A stretch of 64,000 nucleotides of DNA from Amnibacterium flavum (GTDB lineage Bacteria; Actinomycetota; Actinomycetes; Actinomycetales; Microbacteriaceae), in contig NZ_QEOP01000001.1 of assembly GCF_003097495.1 (NCBI RefSeq), positions 1,302,001-1,366,000 on the forward strand, given 5' to 3'. A program made the position numbers and the translations under genes. Shown here piece by piece: positions 25,027 through 35,342 of this stretch; the first letter of the stretch is position 1; the number at the start of each line of letters is the position of its first letter. The notes beneath the pieces are model-generated. The model did no database searches and was not told the origin of the DNA. It saw nothing but the letters and a program-made list of their open reading frames with translations.

Positions 25027-28000
25027 ATGCGGTTGACGGCGTGGATGCGGAAGCGCAAGACGCTCGCCAGCACCGTCACCCTCGCGATCCTCGCCGGTGT
25101 CCCCGTGACCTTCGCGGTCCTGCACCAGGGGTTCCCGGTGACCGACGCCGACCTGGTTTCCCGAGATGTCTGGGTCACCAACGGCGACCGTCTGCTCGCA
25201 GGCCGGCTCAACCGTCAGATCGAGGAGCTGAACGGCGCGGTCGAGACGGCGAGCCGCGGCATCGACGTCCTGCAGGAGGGCGCTGACGTCTTCCTCCTCG
25301 ACTCCGAGGCCTCGACGGTCGAACGCGTCGACCCCGCCTTCACGACCCTCGTCCAGAAGGCCGACCTCCCGGCCGGTGCGAAGCTCGCCTTCGGAGGGAA
25401 GACGCTCGGCATCCTCGACCCCGCCGACGGCCGGGCCTGGGCGGTCGACGTGTCGAACGAGCTGAGCTTCGACCCGGTCGCCACGGAACCCGACATCACT
25501 GCGGGGGCCGACGCCTCCATCGCCGTCAACGACAAGGGGGAGCTCTTCGTCGCGTCTCCCGATGAGCACGCGCTCTACTCCCTCGAGAGCGTCGGCGCCG
25601 TGCCGGAGCAGACGAAGCTCGACATCGACGGGCCGGTGCAGCTCACCACGGTCGGCGAACAGCCGGTGCTCTTCGACCCTGCCGTCAACGAGGTCATCCG
25701 CGCCGATGGCGGCCGCACCGCGCTTCCGGAGCAGGGGATGGCGCTTCAGCTCTCAGGTGCCGAGAACGACTCCGTCCTCGTCTCCGGGGAGACCTCACTG
25801 CTCGTCGTGCCCCTGGGCGGCGGCGAGGTCGAGGCCGTGGACGCCCAGCTCGAATCACCCGCGACGGAGGCCGCCCGGGTCACGCCCCCGGTGTGGCTCG
25901 ACGGCTGCGCCCACGCGGCATGGGCCGACTCGTCGCGCTACCTCCGCGTCTGCGAGGGCGACGAGCCGTCGGTGTTCGACATCGAGCAGTCGACCTCGGG
26001 AGCCCAGCTGGTCTTCCGGGTCAACGGCCCGGTCATCGCGCTGAACAACATCGACAACGGCAACACGTGGGTTCTGAAGGACTCGCTGCGACTCGTCGAC
26101 AACTGGGACGAGGTCACCCCTCCGAAGGAGGAGGACAACCAGGACGGCGACGAGAAGTCGACCCGGAAGAGCTACGAGGACATCCTCGCCGACCGCACCG
26201 AGCAGAACCGCCCGCCGACCGCGGAGGACGACGACTTCGGGGTCCGGCCCGGTCGCACCACCATCCTGCCGGTGCTCGACAACGACACCGATCCCGACGG
26301 CGACGTGCTCACCATCGCCGACTTCAGTCAGCTTCCTCCCGAGATCGGGCGCATCGACGAGATCGACGACGGGCGGGCGCTGCAGTTCACCGCCGGAACC
26401 GCGACGGTCGGCACCGCATCCTTCCGGTACACAGTGACCGACGGCAGGTCGGGCGGCGTCGATGAGGCGCTGGTGAATGTGCGGGTCGTGCCCCTCGAGG
26501 TCAACAATCCGCCCGTCCAGAAGCGGATCGCAACCCAGACGCTCGAGGCCGGGCAGACCCTCACCTACAACGCGTTGACCGACTGGATCGACCCCGACGG
26601 CGACGACATCTTCCTCGACGACGCCGCGCCCACCTCCGCCGACACCGCGCGCTCCACCCCTGACGGCTTCGTCACCTTCGAGCACCGCTCGGGTGAGCTC
26701 GGGCTGAAGGAGGTGCGGCTCATCGTCTCCGACGGCGTCCTCACCTCCGAGGGCGTGCTCAACGTCGACGTCCAGGCGCCGGGGACCCTCAAACCCATCG
26801 CGACGGCCGACTACCTCCGTCTGTTCATCGACGAGGTGGGCGAGCTGAAGCCGCTCGACAACGACCTCTCGCCGTCGGGTGCGCAGCTGACGCTGGCGGG
26901 CGTCGAATCGACGGATCCCGCGCTCACGGTGACGCCGAACACCGACTCCGGCTCGGTCTCAGTGCAGGCCTCGGCCGCGGGGGAGTACGAGTTCACCTAC
27001 TCCGTCGCGGCGGGCGGCCAGGCGTCGACCGGCATCGTGCGCGTCAGCGTGATCGAGAACCCGGCCGACCAGCTGCCTCCGATCGCGGTCAAGGACACCG
27101 CGTTCCTCCGTGTGGGCGAGCCCGTCACCGTCGAGGTCCTCGCCAACGACGTCTCCCCGAGCGGACGGGTGCTCGGGGTCCAGTCGGTGGACACCTCGGG
27201 ATCTGCTCCGGGACTGTCCGTCGAGGTGCTCGGCAACACCCTCATCCGCGTGAGCTCCAGCGCTGCCCTCGACACCCAGACCCAGTTCACCTACACCGTC
27301 TCCGACGGTCAGGCCACCGCGCTCGCGGGAGTGACCGTCGTGCCGGTCCCGCCGGTCGTGCAGCGTCAGCCCCCCGTCGCGGTGGACGACCGGGTCACCG
27401 TCCGCGCCGGAGACGTCGCGCGCGTCGACGTGCTCGCGAACGACTACCACCCCGATCAGGCGTCCCTGATCCTCGACACCGAGCTGGTGGAGAGCGACAA
27501 CATCGGTCGCGATGCCCTCGCCTTCGTGTCGGGCGGCGACCTGCGGTACCAGGCCCCATCCGAGCCCGGCCAGTACAGCGCCGTCTACCGGGTCGGAGAC
27601 CGCTACGGCGAATCGGCGACCGCCACCGTGACCTTCATCGTCACCGGGCCCGACCAGGACGGCAACAAACCGCCCGTTCCGGTCACCCAGACCGGGCGCA
27701 CGTTCTCCGGATCGACCATCCGGATCGATGTCCCGCTCGACGGAATCGATCCCGATGGCGACTCCGTCGTCCTCACCGGTCTCACTCAGGCGCCTCAGCT
27801 CGGCCGGATCGTCGAGACCGGAACCACCTACTTCATCTACGAGGCCTACGAGACATCGGCCGGAACCGACACCCTGCGCTACAGCGTCGAGGACGCGTTC
27901 GGATTGCGCGCATTCGGTGTCGTCCGCATCGGTGTCATTCCCCGCCCCGCCCAGGCGCTGGCCCCCAATGCCGTCGACGACAGCGTCGAGGTGCGGCCGG

Positions 28001-30576
28001 GCAAGCTCGTCTCGGTGCCCGTCCTCGACAACGACACCGATCCGAACGGGTACCCCCTCCAGCTCAGCCCCGAGCTGGTCTCCGTGGACCCGGGGATCGA
28101 GGCGCGCGTGGAGGGCGACCGCGTCCTCGTTCAAGCGCCCGAGACCGAAGCGGGATACGTGGTGCGCTACCAGATCACGAACGGCAACGGAGGGGTGGAT
28201 CAGGGATTCGTGCAGATCCGCGTCACCGCGGACGCCACGATCCTGCCCCCGACCGCGGTCGACCAGTTCGTGCAGCAGGAGCAGGTCGACTCCGGGGAAC
28301 CGATCGAGGTCGACGTGCTCGACGGAGCGTTCAACCCCAACGGTCGCGATCGCGACCTGGCCGTCTCGTTCGAGGGCCCCAACGCCGCGAGCGCCTCGCT
28401 CGCCGCAGACGGCACCGTGACCGTCGTGCCGGGGGAGAAGCGCATCGCCATCGCCTACCGTCTGACCGACGAGGTCAACGATCTCAGTGCCGCCGCGTTC
28501 ATCATCGTGCCGCCCGCGGTGAGCGCGAGCTACTCGCCGCCGCCGTACATCAAGCCCGAGGCGATCCCGCAGCTGCTCGAGATGAACGAGGCGCGCGAAT
28601 GGTCGCTCGACGAGATCGTCGCAGTGCCCTCAGGACGCCCCGTCAAGATCACCGACAGCACGACCGTGAGCGCAACGAACAGCAACGGCGCCCCCGCCTA
28701 CGTCGACGAGACGACGATCGCGTTCGCACCCGCGCAGGACTTCCGCGGCAGCGCCTCGGTCGTCTTCGAGGTCACCGACGGGGAATCCGCCGAGGACCCG
28801 AACGGCAACACGGTCCTGCTCACGCTCCCCATCACGGTCGGCAACCCCGACTTCAGCGACACCCCTCCCACCTTCACTCCCATCGAGATCCCCGTCGAAG
28901 CCGGCGAGGCGCCGGTGGCCGTCGATCTGCGCACGAGCACCGCGCATCGCAACCCCGCCGTCGTCGGCCAGGTTCAGTACAGCGGGCTCACCGGAACGAC
29001 GCGCGATATCGAGGCGGGTCTGAACGGTTCGACCCTGACCGTGTCATCGCCGTTGGGGGTCCAGCCCGGCGCGCGCACGACACTCTCGTTCACGCTCAGC
29101 TACCGCGAGTTCCAGGTACCGGCCACCGTCACGGTGATCGTCGTCTCCTCCTCCCGGCCCCTGCCCCAGGCGGTCGACGACGAGGCCAAGGGACAGCGCA
29201 GCAAGCAGAGCACCGTCAACGTGATCGAGAACGACTTCAATCCGTTCCCTGATAAGCCCCTGACCCTGCTCGATGCTCGGATCGAGAACGCCTCCGAGAG
29301 CGCCGCCCGGGTCTCGTTCACCGCGGGCGGAAGCATCAGCGTCTCGCCAGGGTCGTCGTTCATCGGCGTCGTGAGCGTGATCTACCGCATCGGCGACGCG
29401 ACGAAGGATCCCAACCGGGAGACCCAGGGACGTCTGCTGCTCACCGTCCGCGATGTTCCGGGCAAGGTGGCGAAACCCGTCATCACCGAGGAGTCGGACG
29501 GCGCCGTGGGGATCAGCTGGCAGACGCCTGCGATCAACGGGGAACCGATCGACCACTACACGATCACCTACGACAACAAGAGCGTCCAGGTGCCGGGCAA
29601 CTCGGCCAGCTACCGGGCCACCGGTCTGAACAACGGCACTCCGTACACGTTCCGGGTGAGCGCCCACAACGTCCTCGGCGACGGTCAGGCCTCCGACCAG
29701 AGCAACGCGGCGGTGCCCTACGGCAAACCCGGACGGCCGGGCACCCCGTCCCTCACCGGATCGGACGACGGGTCGGGCAACCTGACCGCTCGATGGAGCG
29801 CGGCCAACGGGAACGGGCGCGACGTGCAGCGCTACGAGGTCTACGTGGGGTCGGACAAGGTCGCCGAGAGCACCACGACCGAGGCGACGTTCCAGCGCAA
29901 TGTCGGGGCCGCAACATCCGTGCAGATCGTCGCCGTCGGTCCGGCAGGTCCGTCCGAACGGTCGGGCGCGAGCAGCTCGGCCGCAGCGCGTCCGGGAACG
30001 CCGGGGAATCCGCGGGCCAGCGTCGGCGGACAGGGCGACCGCACGGTGACCCTGCAGTGGAACGCGGCCGCCTCGCACGGTGCGGCCGTCTCGAACTACC
30101 GACTCATCATCCCGGGAGTGGGGGAGCCCCTGGTCGGGAACCAGACCAGCTACACGTTCCAGGGCAACTTCGGGCAGACCTACAACTTCCAGGTCGAGGC
30201 GATCACGGGGGGAGCGACGGGACCCCGATCGGCCTCGTCCAACTCGGTGACCCCGCAGGACGTTCCTCCGCCTCAGCCCCCGCAGCGCAGCTCCAGCGTC
30301 AGCAAGGGCGGCGCCGCGCCCTACTGCAACGGCTGCCGGTACATCGTCCTCAACTACAACAATTTCCCGGCCGGCAACTACACGGTCATCACCGAGTTGA
30401 ACGGGAACAGCGGTGACTTCACCTACAACACCTTCGACCTGGTCGGCAGCGGCAGCCGTCAGACCACCAACGGCCTGGGCATCACGAACGGCGCGGAGGT
30501 GCGCATGCGGATCAAGAACAACACCACAGGAGAGACGTTCTACACGGATGCCACCCGCAACTGGGACGGCATGTAA
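25027..30576 (+). CDS. Giant membrane-anchored Ig/cadherin-like and Fn3 repeat protein
   Basis: 1849-aa protein. A basic N-terminus and one hydrophobic helix (about residues 12-36) anchor it with the bulk outside. Residues about 50-370 look like a beta-propeller-type domain. About eleven Ig/cadherin-like repeats follow (26.2-29.45 kb), several with VLDNDTDPDGD or VLANDVSPSG Ca2+-site-like turns. Three Fn3 domains occupy about residues 1477-1755, then a ~95-aa C-terminal domain with a CNGC pair and no LPxTG or further anchor. It corresponds to fn3 of the bifidobacterial PFNA cluster. It probably spans the wall as an adhesin or scaffold; function unproven. Confidence 0.85.
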   Translation: MRLTAWMRKRKTLASTVTLAILAGVPVTFAVLHQGFPVTDADLVSRDVWVTNGDRLLAGRLNRQIEELNGAVETASRGIDVLQEGADVFLLDSEASTVERVDPAFTTLVQKADLPAGAKLAFGGKTLGILDPADGRAWAVDVSNELSFDPVATEPDITAGADASIAVNDKGELFVASPDEHALYSLESVGAVPEQTKLDIDGPVQLTTVGEQPVLFDPAVNEVIRADGGRTALPEQGMALQLSGAENDSVLVSGETSLLVVPLGGGEVEAVDAQLESPATEAARVTPPVWLDGCAHAAWADSSRYLRVCEGDEPSVFDIEQSTSGAQLVFRVNGPVIALNNIDNGNTWVLKDSLRLVDNWDEVTPPKEEDNQDGDEKSTRKSYEDILADRTEQNRPPTAEDDDFGVRPGRTTILPVLDNDTDPDGDVLTIADFSQLPPEIGRIDEIDDGRALQFTAGTATVGTASFRYTVTDGRSGGVDEALVNVRVVPLEVNNPPVQKRIATQTLEAGQTLTYNALTDWIDPDGDDIFLDDAAPTSADTARSTPDGFVTFEHRSGELGLKEVRLIVSDGVLTSEGVLNVDVQAPGTLKPIATADYLRLFIDEVGELKPLDNDLSPSGAQLTLAGVESTDPALTVTPNTDSGSVSVQASAAGEYEFTYSVAAGGQASTGIVRVSVIENPADQLPPIAVKDTAFLRVGEPVTVEVLANDVSPSGRVLGVQSVDTSGSAPGLSVEVLGNTLIRVSSSAALDTQTQFTYTVSDGQATALAGVTVVPVPPVVQRQPPVAVDDRVTVRAGDVARVDVLANDYHPDQASLILDTELVESDNIGRDALAFVSGGDLRYQAPSEPGQYSAVYRVGDRYGESATATVTFIVTGPDQDGNKPPVPVTQTGRTFSGSTIRIDVPLDGIDPDGDSVVLTGLTQAPQLGRIVETGTTYFIYEAYETSAGTDTLRYSVEDAFGLRAFGVVRIGVIPRPAQALAPNAVDDSVEVRPGKLVSVPVLDNDTDPNGYPLQLSPELVSVDPGIEARVEGDRVLVQAPETEAGYVVRYQITNGNGGVDQGFVQIRVTADATILPPTAVDQFVQQEQVDSGEPIEVDVLDGAFNPNGRDRDLAVSFEGPNAASASLAADGTVTVVPGEKRIAIAYRLTDEVNDLSAAAFIIVPPAVSASYSPPPYIKPEAIPQLLEMNEAREWSLDEIVAVPSGRPVKITDSTTVSATNSNGAPAYVDETTIAFAPAQDFRGSASVVFEVTDGESAEDPNGNTVLLTLPITVGNPDFSDTPPTFTPIEIPVEAGEAPVAVDLRTSTAHRNPAVVGQVQYSGLTGTTRDIEAGLNGSTLTVSSPLGVQPGARTTLSFTLSYREFQVPATVTVIVVSSSRPLPQAVDDEAKGQRSKQSTVNVIENDFNPFPDKPLTLLDARIENASESAARVSFTAGGSISVSPGSSFIGVVSVIYRIGDATKDPNRETQGRLLLTVRDVPGKVAKPVITEESDGAVGISWQTPAINGEPIDHYTITYDNKSVQVPGNSASYRATGLNNGTPYTFRVSAHNVLGDGQASDQSNAAVPYGKPGRPGTPSLTGSDDGSGNLTARWSAANGNGRDVQRYEVYVGSDKVAESTTTEATFQRNVGAATSVQIVAVGPAGPSERSGASSSAAARPGTPGNPRASVGGQGDRTVTLQWNAAASHGAAVSNYRLIIPGVGEPLVGNQTSYTFQGNFGQTYNFQVEAITGGATGPRSASSNSVTPQDVPPPQPPQRSSSVSKGGAAPYCNGCRYIVLNYNNFPAGNYTVITELNGNSGDFTYNTFDLVGSGSRQTTNGLGITNGAEVRMRIKNNTTGETFYTDATRNWDGM

Positions 30577-30643
30577 GACGCCCGCCTCCGATCCGCGACA
30601 CACCACGACTCGAACTCGCATCACCCACTGAGGAGCAACACCG

Positions 30644-31612
30644 ATGACTGTCACCCAAGAGCAGGCCGACTGGTTCCGCGGCGCCTTCGACGGCCTCGTC
30701 GCGAACATCGACCAGGCGATCCTCGGCAAGCGCGAGGTCATCAGACTCGTCGTCACGACCCTGCTCTCGGACGGTCACATGCTGCTCGAGGACTTTCCCG
30801 GCACCGGCAAGACCGTGCTCGCGAAGGCGCTCGCGAACACCATCGAGGGCACCCACAGCCGCATCCAGTTCACCCCCGACCTCCTGCCGTCGGACGTGAC
30901 CGGAGTCACGATCTACGACCAGGGCAAGGGCGTCTTCGAGTTCCACCGCGGCCCGATCTTCGCCTCGGTCGTCCTCGCCGACGAGATCAACCGCGCCAGC
31001 CCCAAGACGCAGAGCGCTCTGCTCGAGGTCATGGAGGAGGGAGTGGTGACCGTCGACGGAGTCGGCCACTCGGTCGGCAGCCCGTTCATGGTGATCGCCA
31101 CCCAGAACCCGGTCGAACAGGCCGGCACGTACAAGCTCCCCGAGGCGCAGCTCGACCGGTTCCTGATGAAGACCTCGCTCGGCTACCCCGACCACCGGAC
31201 CACGGTGTCGCTCCTGCTCGACGCCTCCAACCGTGCCCGCGCATCACGGGTGAGCCCGATCATCGCCGGCACGTCCATCGTGGCGATGTCCCAGCTCGCG
31301 AGCGAGGTGCACGTCGACGCGTCGGTGATGGAGTACCTCAGCGAGATCGTCACCGCCACCCGCTCCGACAAGGACGTGCTGCTCGGCGTGAGCATGCGCG
31401 GCGCCCTGCAGCTCGCCCGTGCGATCAAGACCTGGGCGATCGCGGCGGGCCGCACCTACGCGACCCCCGACGACGTGCGCGACCTGGCCGTGCCGGTCCT
31501 CGCGCACCGCATCATCCTCGACCCCGAGTCGGACTTCGCCGGGGTGACCGCCGCCGATGTCGTCTCGCGGATCCTCGTCGACATCACGCCCCCGGTGACA
31601 CGCGCAACATGA
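30644..31612 (+). CDS. MoxR-family AAA+ ATPase
   Basis: 322-aa AAA+ chaperone-like ATPase. Walker A FPGTGKTVLA, Walker B VVLADEINRASPK, sensor 1 IATQNP and an arginine-finger region (LDRFLMKTSLGYPD) are intact. MoxR proteins with DUF58 and transglutaminase-like partners act on assembly or activation of membrane or secreted complexes. SD GAGGAGC lies 9 nt upstream of ATG 30644; the gene overlaps DUF58 by 4 bases. The 67 bases after the giant gene show no terminator, so read-through is likely. Confidence 0.93.
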   Translation: MTVTQEQADWFRGAFDGLVANIDQAILGKREVIRLVVTTLLSDGHMLLEDFPGTGKTVLAKALANTIEGTHSRIQFTPDLLPSDVTGVTIYDQGKGVFEFHRGPIFASVVLADEINRASPKTQSALLEVMEEGVVTVDGVGHSVGSPFMVIATQNPVEQAGTYKLPEAQLDRFLMKTSLGYPDHRTTVSLLLDASNRARASRVSPIIAGTSIVAMSQLASEVHVDASVMEYLSEIVTATRSDKDVLLGVSMRGALQLARAIKTWAIAAGRTYATPDDVRDLAVPVLAHRIILDPESDFAGVTAADVVSRILVDITPPVTRAT

Positions 31613-32958
31613 CGACGACAGCACCCTCCGCGGAGGGCGTCGCCCCCGCCGACGGGGTGCCGCCGCGTCGCGCGCGCGAGCGCCGACCCTCCCGCGTCCG
31701 CGCGGCTGATCGCCGCCGACGTCGGTCGAGGGGGCCCGCCTCCCGCCGGCCCCTGCGCGGTCCCCTCCTCCTGCTCTCCGCTCTCGGCCGGGCGATCTGG
31801 GCCGCCGCGGGGCCCGTCCTCACCACCATCAGCCTGCTCGGCTGGGTCGTCCTGGTCGCCGCCGTCGGATCCCTGGTCGCCGGGCTCCTGCTGGGCTGGC
31901 AGGAGCTCGTCTTCCTCGGCTGCACCCTCGCGGCCGGCCTCGTCGTCGCCACCTTCTTCCTGATCGGGCGGAGCGACTACGACGTCGCGATCGAGCTGAC
32001 CCCGCACCGGGTCGTCGCGGGGGACAGGGCGCGGGGGCGGCTCGTCGTCACCGGACGTAAACGCCGTTCGGCTCCGACCCGCGTCGAGCTCCCGGTGGGC
32101 GGGGGTCTCGCCGAGTTCGTCATCCCCGGGGTCGCCGCCGGACAGGAGCACGAGGAGCTGTTCGCCGTCCCGACGAACCGGCGCGCCGTCATCATCGCCG
32201 GGCCGGCCGTGTCGGTGCGCGGCGACCAGCTGGGCCTCGTCCGCCGGGTGCTGCGGCTCACCGACAGGGTCGAGCTCTTCGTGCACCCGGTGACCACGCG
32301 TCTCGACTCGAGCGTCGCCGGCCTGGTGCGCGACCTCGAGGGCGAGACCAGCAAGAAGATCACCAACAACGACATCTCCTTCCACGCCCTCCGCGCCTAC
32401 GAGCCGGGTGACGACCGCCGGTACGTCCACTGGCGCACCTCGGCCCGCACCGGGCAGCTGATGGTGCGTCAGTTCGAGGAGACGAGGCGGTCGCAGCTGG
32501 CCATCGTGCTCGCCACCGACCGGCGCTACTACGCCTCCGAAGACGAGTTCGAGCTCGCCGTCTCGGTCGCCGCGTCGCTCGGCGCCCAGGTGATCCGCGA
32601 CGGCACCCGACTCGACGTGGTCACCGAGGCGTTCCCGCTCCGCACCCGCAGCGTCACCGCGCTCCTCGACGACTCCTGCCGCATCGAACCGACCGACACG
32701 GGTCTGTCCGCGCGTGACTCCGTCAGGGAGGCCACCAAGCGGCTGGCCAAGCCGAGCGTCGTGATGGTCGTCGGCGGATCCCTGTTCGGCGTCGGCGACT
32801 TCCGCGCCATCGAGGTGCTCTACGGGCTCGACACGCAGACCATCGGCTTCCGCGTCGATCCGGGTGAGCCCTCGCGCATGATGTCGGTCTCCGGCCTCGA
32901 GATCCTGTCCGTGGCGACGCTCTCCGAACTGCCCCGTCTCGTCCGGAGGGTCACATGA
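31609..32958 (+). CDS. DUF58 membrane protein
   Basis: 449-aa protein with an Arg-rich cytoplasmic N-terminus (about 1-50), two or three hydrophobic segments between residues 50 and 120, then a beta domain and the DUF58 core with HALRAYEPGDDRRYVHWRTSARTGQLMVRQFEE near residue 260. The C-terminal half looks like a von Willebrand A-type fold with VLATDRRYY. DUF58 proteins accompany MoxR ATPases; the A-like domain may bind a metal or partner. ATGA overlaps at both ends, so made in fixed ratio with MoxR and the transglutaminase-like protein. Confidence 0.88.
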   Translation: MTTTAPSAEGVAPADGVPPRRARERRPSRVRAADRRRRRSRGPASRRPLRGPLLLLSALGRAIWAAAGPVLTTISLLGWVVLVAAVGSLVAGLLLGWQELVFLGCTLAAGLVVATFFLIGRSDYDVAIELTPHRVVAGDRARGRLVVTGRKRRSAPTRVELPVGGGLAEFVIPGVAAGQEHEELFAVPTNRRAVIIAGPAVSVRGDQLGLVRRVLRLTDRVELFVHPVTTRLDSSVAGLVRDLEGETSKKITNNDISFHALRAYEPGDDRRYVHWRTSARTGQLMVRQFEETRRSQLAIVLATDRRYYASEDEFELAVSVAASLGAQVIRDGTRLDVVTEAFPLRTRSVTALLDDSCRIEPTDTGLSARDSVREATKRLAKPSVVMVVGGSLFGVGDFRAIEVLYGLDTQTIGFRVDPGEPSRMMSVSGLEILSVATLSELPRLVRRVT

Positions 32959-35342
32959 GCGCAACCCCGGACGATCAGCGGCCCGCCCGCGTGCGCCCCT
33001 CGATGAGATCCTGGGCGGACATCGCCGTCATCGCGGCCCTGTCGATCATCGGCATGGTCGGTCTCACCACCTCGTTCGCCGAGCCCCTCTACCTGGTGGC
33101 CGGCATCGGCGGCATCGTCGTCGGAACGGGTGCGGCGCTGCTCGGGCACCTCCTCCGCTGGCCGGTCGTCACGACCGTCCTCGCCGCGATCGTCGCCTAC
33201 TTCCTCCTCGGCAGCGCGCTGGCCATGCCGAACGAGGCGATCGCGTTCGTCCTGCCCAGCCTGCAGACGCTCTCGGGCCTCGCCGTCGGCGCGGTCTTCG
33301 GCTGGGCCGACCTCGTCACACTCCGGGCGCCCGTCGAACTGCCCTACTACGTCACGGCAGTTCCGTACGTCTCCGGCTGGCTCGTCTCGCTCGTGAGCGT
33401 GACGCTGGCCCTGCGCTGGCTGCCCGGCCGCGGGGGTGCGCTGCGCGCCGCCGTCGTCCTCGCGGGTCCGCTCGTCCTGTACGTGGTCGGCGTGCTGCTC
33501 GGCACCGAGCAGCCCTACCTGGCGGGCGTGCGCGGTGTCGCGTTCGCCGCGATCGCCCTCATCTGGATGAGCCGGCGTCGACGGGACTCCGCACGCGTCG
33601 CCTCGGCGGCGAACGAGGCGGTGCGGCGTCGCCGCGTCGTCGGCACCGCCGTGGTGGTAGGCGCGGCCGTCCTCCTGGGCGGCGGAGGCGGCTACCTGCT
33701 CGCACCTCCCGCCGACGCGCGCTACGTGCTGCGCGACGAGATCCAGCCGCCCCTCGAGTCGCTCGACTACCCGAGCCCGCTCGCGGGCTTTCGGATCTAC
33801 ACGAAGGACCTCGACCAGACCGACCTCTTCACCGTCGACGGCCTCAGCGAGGGGCAGCGCGTCCGGATCGCGACGATGGACAGCTACAACGGAGTCATCT
33901 GGGACGTCGCCGGGGCGGAGGAGAGCAGCGACGGATCGGGCGAATTCAGCCTCGTCGGCCGCAGCGTGCCCGTACCGGCCACCGCCGAGGACGGCGTGCC
34001 GACCCACCTCGATGTCACGGTCTCCTGGTACGACGACGTCTGGCTGCCCGACATCGGGTACACCACGGATTTCGGTCTCGACCGACGAGCTCTCGCGGAC
34101 CTCCGCTACAACGACTCGACGGGGACGGCCGTTCTCACGACCGGCGTGACCGACGGACGCTCCTACTCCCTCGACGCGCTCGTGCCCCAGCCACCGAGCG
34201 ACGCCGACCTGGCCGACGTGCCCGTCGCGTCGCTGCAGCTCGCGCCGGTCGAGAACGTGCCCGACATCGTCACCGCGAAGGCCCTCGAGTTCTCGGGCGC
34301 GGCGACCACCCCCATCGACAAGCTGCGGAACATCGAGACCGCGCTGAAGACCGGCGGCTATCTCAGCCACGGCACCGCCTCCGACTCCGCGCCCTCGCGT
34401 GCGGGCCACGGCGCCGACCGGATCACCGAGCTCCTCACCCTCGACCCGATGGTGGGCGACCAGGAGCAGTACGCCTCCGCGTTCGCGCTCATGGCCCGCA
34501 GCCTCGACTACCCCGCTCGCGTCGTCATGGGCTTCGCGCCCGACGTCCCGGCCGAGGGCGGTCCCGTCACCGTGACCGGCGACGACGTGACCGCGTGGGT
34601 CGAGGTGGCCTTCGACGGGATCGGCTGGGTCTCCTTCGATCCCACCCCCGACGACACCGACGTGCCCCAGAGCCAGGTGCCCAAGCCGCAGACCGAGCCG
34701 CAACCGCAGGTGCGACAGCCTCCGCGTGCGGAGAACGAGCAGGAGGACCTCGTCAACCCGACCGATGTCGAGGACGACGACAAGGACGACGAGTCGCCGT
34801 TCGTCCTGCCCGCCTGGGTGATCGCGGTGGGGCTCTCGGTGCTCATCCCGCTCGCGATCATCCTGATCCCGCTCCTCATCGTCACGCTCGCCAAGCGTCG
34901 GCGCGAGCGCCGCCGGCGTGCCGCCGCGACCGGCGACGGCAGGGTCGCCGGAGCGTGGGACGAGATGCTCGACCGCTACGCCGAGCTGGGCTACCCGATC
35001 CCCGAGAAGCTGACGAGGCCGCTCACCGCCGTGAAGCTCGAGGCCGAGATCTCCGCCGTCGGCGACGGCACGCTCGTCGCGCTGGCACACCGCGCCGACG
35101 CCGCGGTCTTCTCCGGGCGCGAGATCAGCGACGCCGTCGCCGACGAGGTCTGGACCGAGGCGATGGCCGCAGCCGCGGTCGCCGAGGCGGCCACCACCCG
35201 ACTGCGCCGGATCCGCAGCCGCTACACGCTGCGCAGCATCGGCGACCGCTACCGCCGACTCCTGCGCAGAGCGGAACGCGACACCGCACGGCGCGGGTCG
35301 GACCCGGATCGCACCGATGCACGACGAGGGGATCGGCCATGA
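32955..35342 (+). CDS. Transglutaminase-fold membrane protein lacking catalytic Cys and His
   Basis: 795-aa TgpA-like protein. About seven hydrophobic segments in residues 20-255, a large outside region, the transglutaminase-core region (about 435-570), one more membrane helix (about 615-640: VLPAWVIAVGLSVLIPLAIILI), and a cytoplasmic tail. The TG core is recognisable (YASAFALMARSLDYPARVVMGF, AWVEVAF, GWVSFDPTP), but the Cys position reads Q503 in GDQEQYAS and the His position reads T546 in DDVTAWVEV; only D562 is kept. It is therefore probably a non-catalytic binding module. 4-base overlaps on both sides. Corresponds to tgm of the PFNA cluster. Confidence 0.87.
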   Translation: MSATPDDQRPARVRPSMRSWADIAVIAALSIIGMVGLTTSFAEPLYLVAGIGGIVVGTGAALLGHLLRWPVVTTVLAAIVAYFLLGSALAMPNEAIAFVLPSLQTLSGLAVGAVFGWADLVTLRAPVELPYYVTAVPYVSGWLVSLVSVTLALRWLPGRGGALRAAVVLAGPLVLYVVGVLLGTEQPYLAGVRGVAFAAIALIWMSRRRRDSARVASAANEAVRRRRVVGTAVVVGAAVLLGGGGGYLLAPPADARYVLRDEIQPPLESLDYPSPLAGFRIYTKDLDQTDLFTVDGLSEGQRVRIATMDSYNGVIWDVAGAEESSDGSGEFSLVGRSVPVPATAEDGVPTHLDVTVSWYDDVWLPDIGYTTDFGLDRRALADLRYNDSTGTAVLTTGVTDGRSYSLDALVPQPPSDADLADVPVASLQLAPVENVPDIVTAKALEFSGAATTPIDKLRNIETALKTGGYLSHGTASDSAPSRAGHGADRITELLTLDPMVGDQEQYASAFALMARSLDYPARVVMGFAPDVPAEGGPVTVTGDDVTAWVEVAFDGIGWVSFDPTPDDTDVPQSQVPKPQTEPQPQVRQPPRAENEQEDLVNPTDVEDDDKDDESPFVLPAWVIAVGLSVLIPLAIILIPLLIVTLAKRRRERRRRAAATGDGRVAGAWDEMLDRYAELGYPIPEKLTRPLTAVKLEAEISAVGDGTLVALAHRADAAVFSGREISDAVADEVWTEAMAAAAVAEAATTRLRRIRSRYTLRSIGDRYRRLLRRAERDTARRGSDPDRTDARRGDRP

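Noticed and set aside
32820-35090. 756-codon minus-strand open frame over the transglutaminase-like gene
   Set aside because: Repetitive Gly/Arg/Val/Asp composition typical of shadow frames; the plus-strand gene has overlaps and domains.
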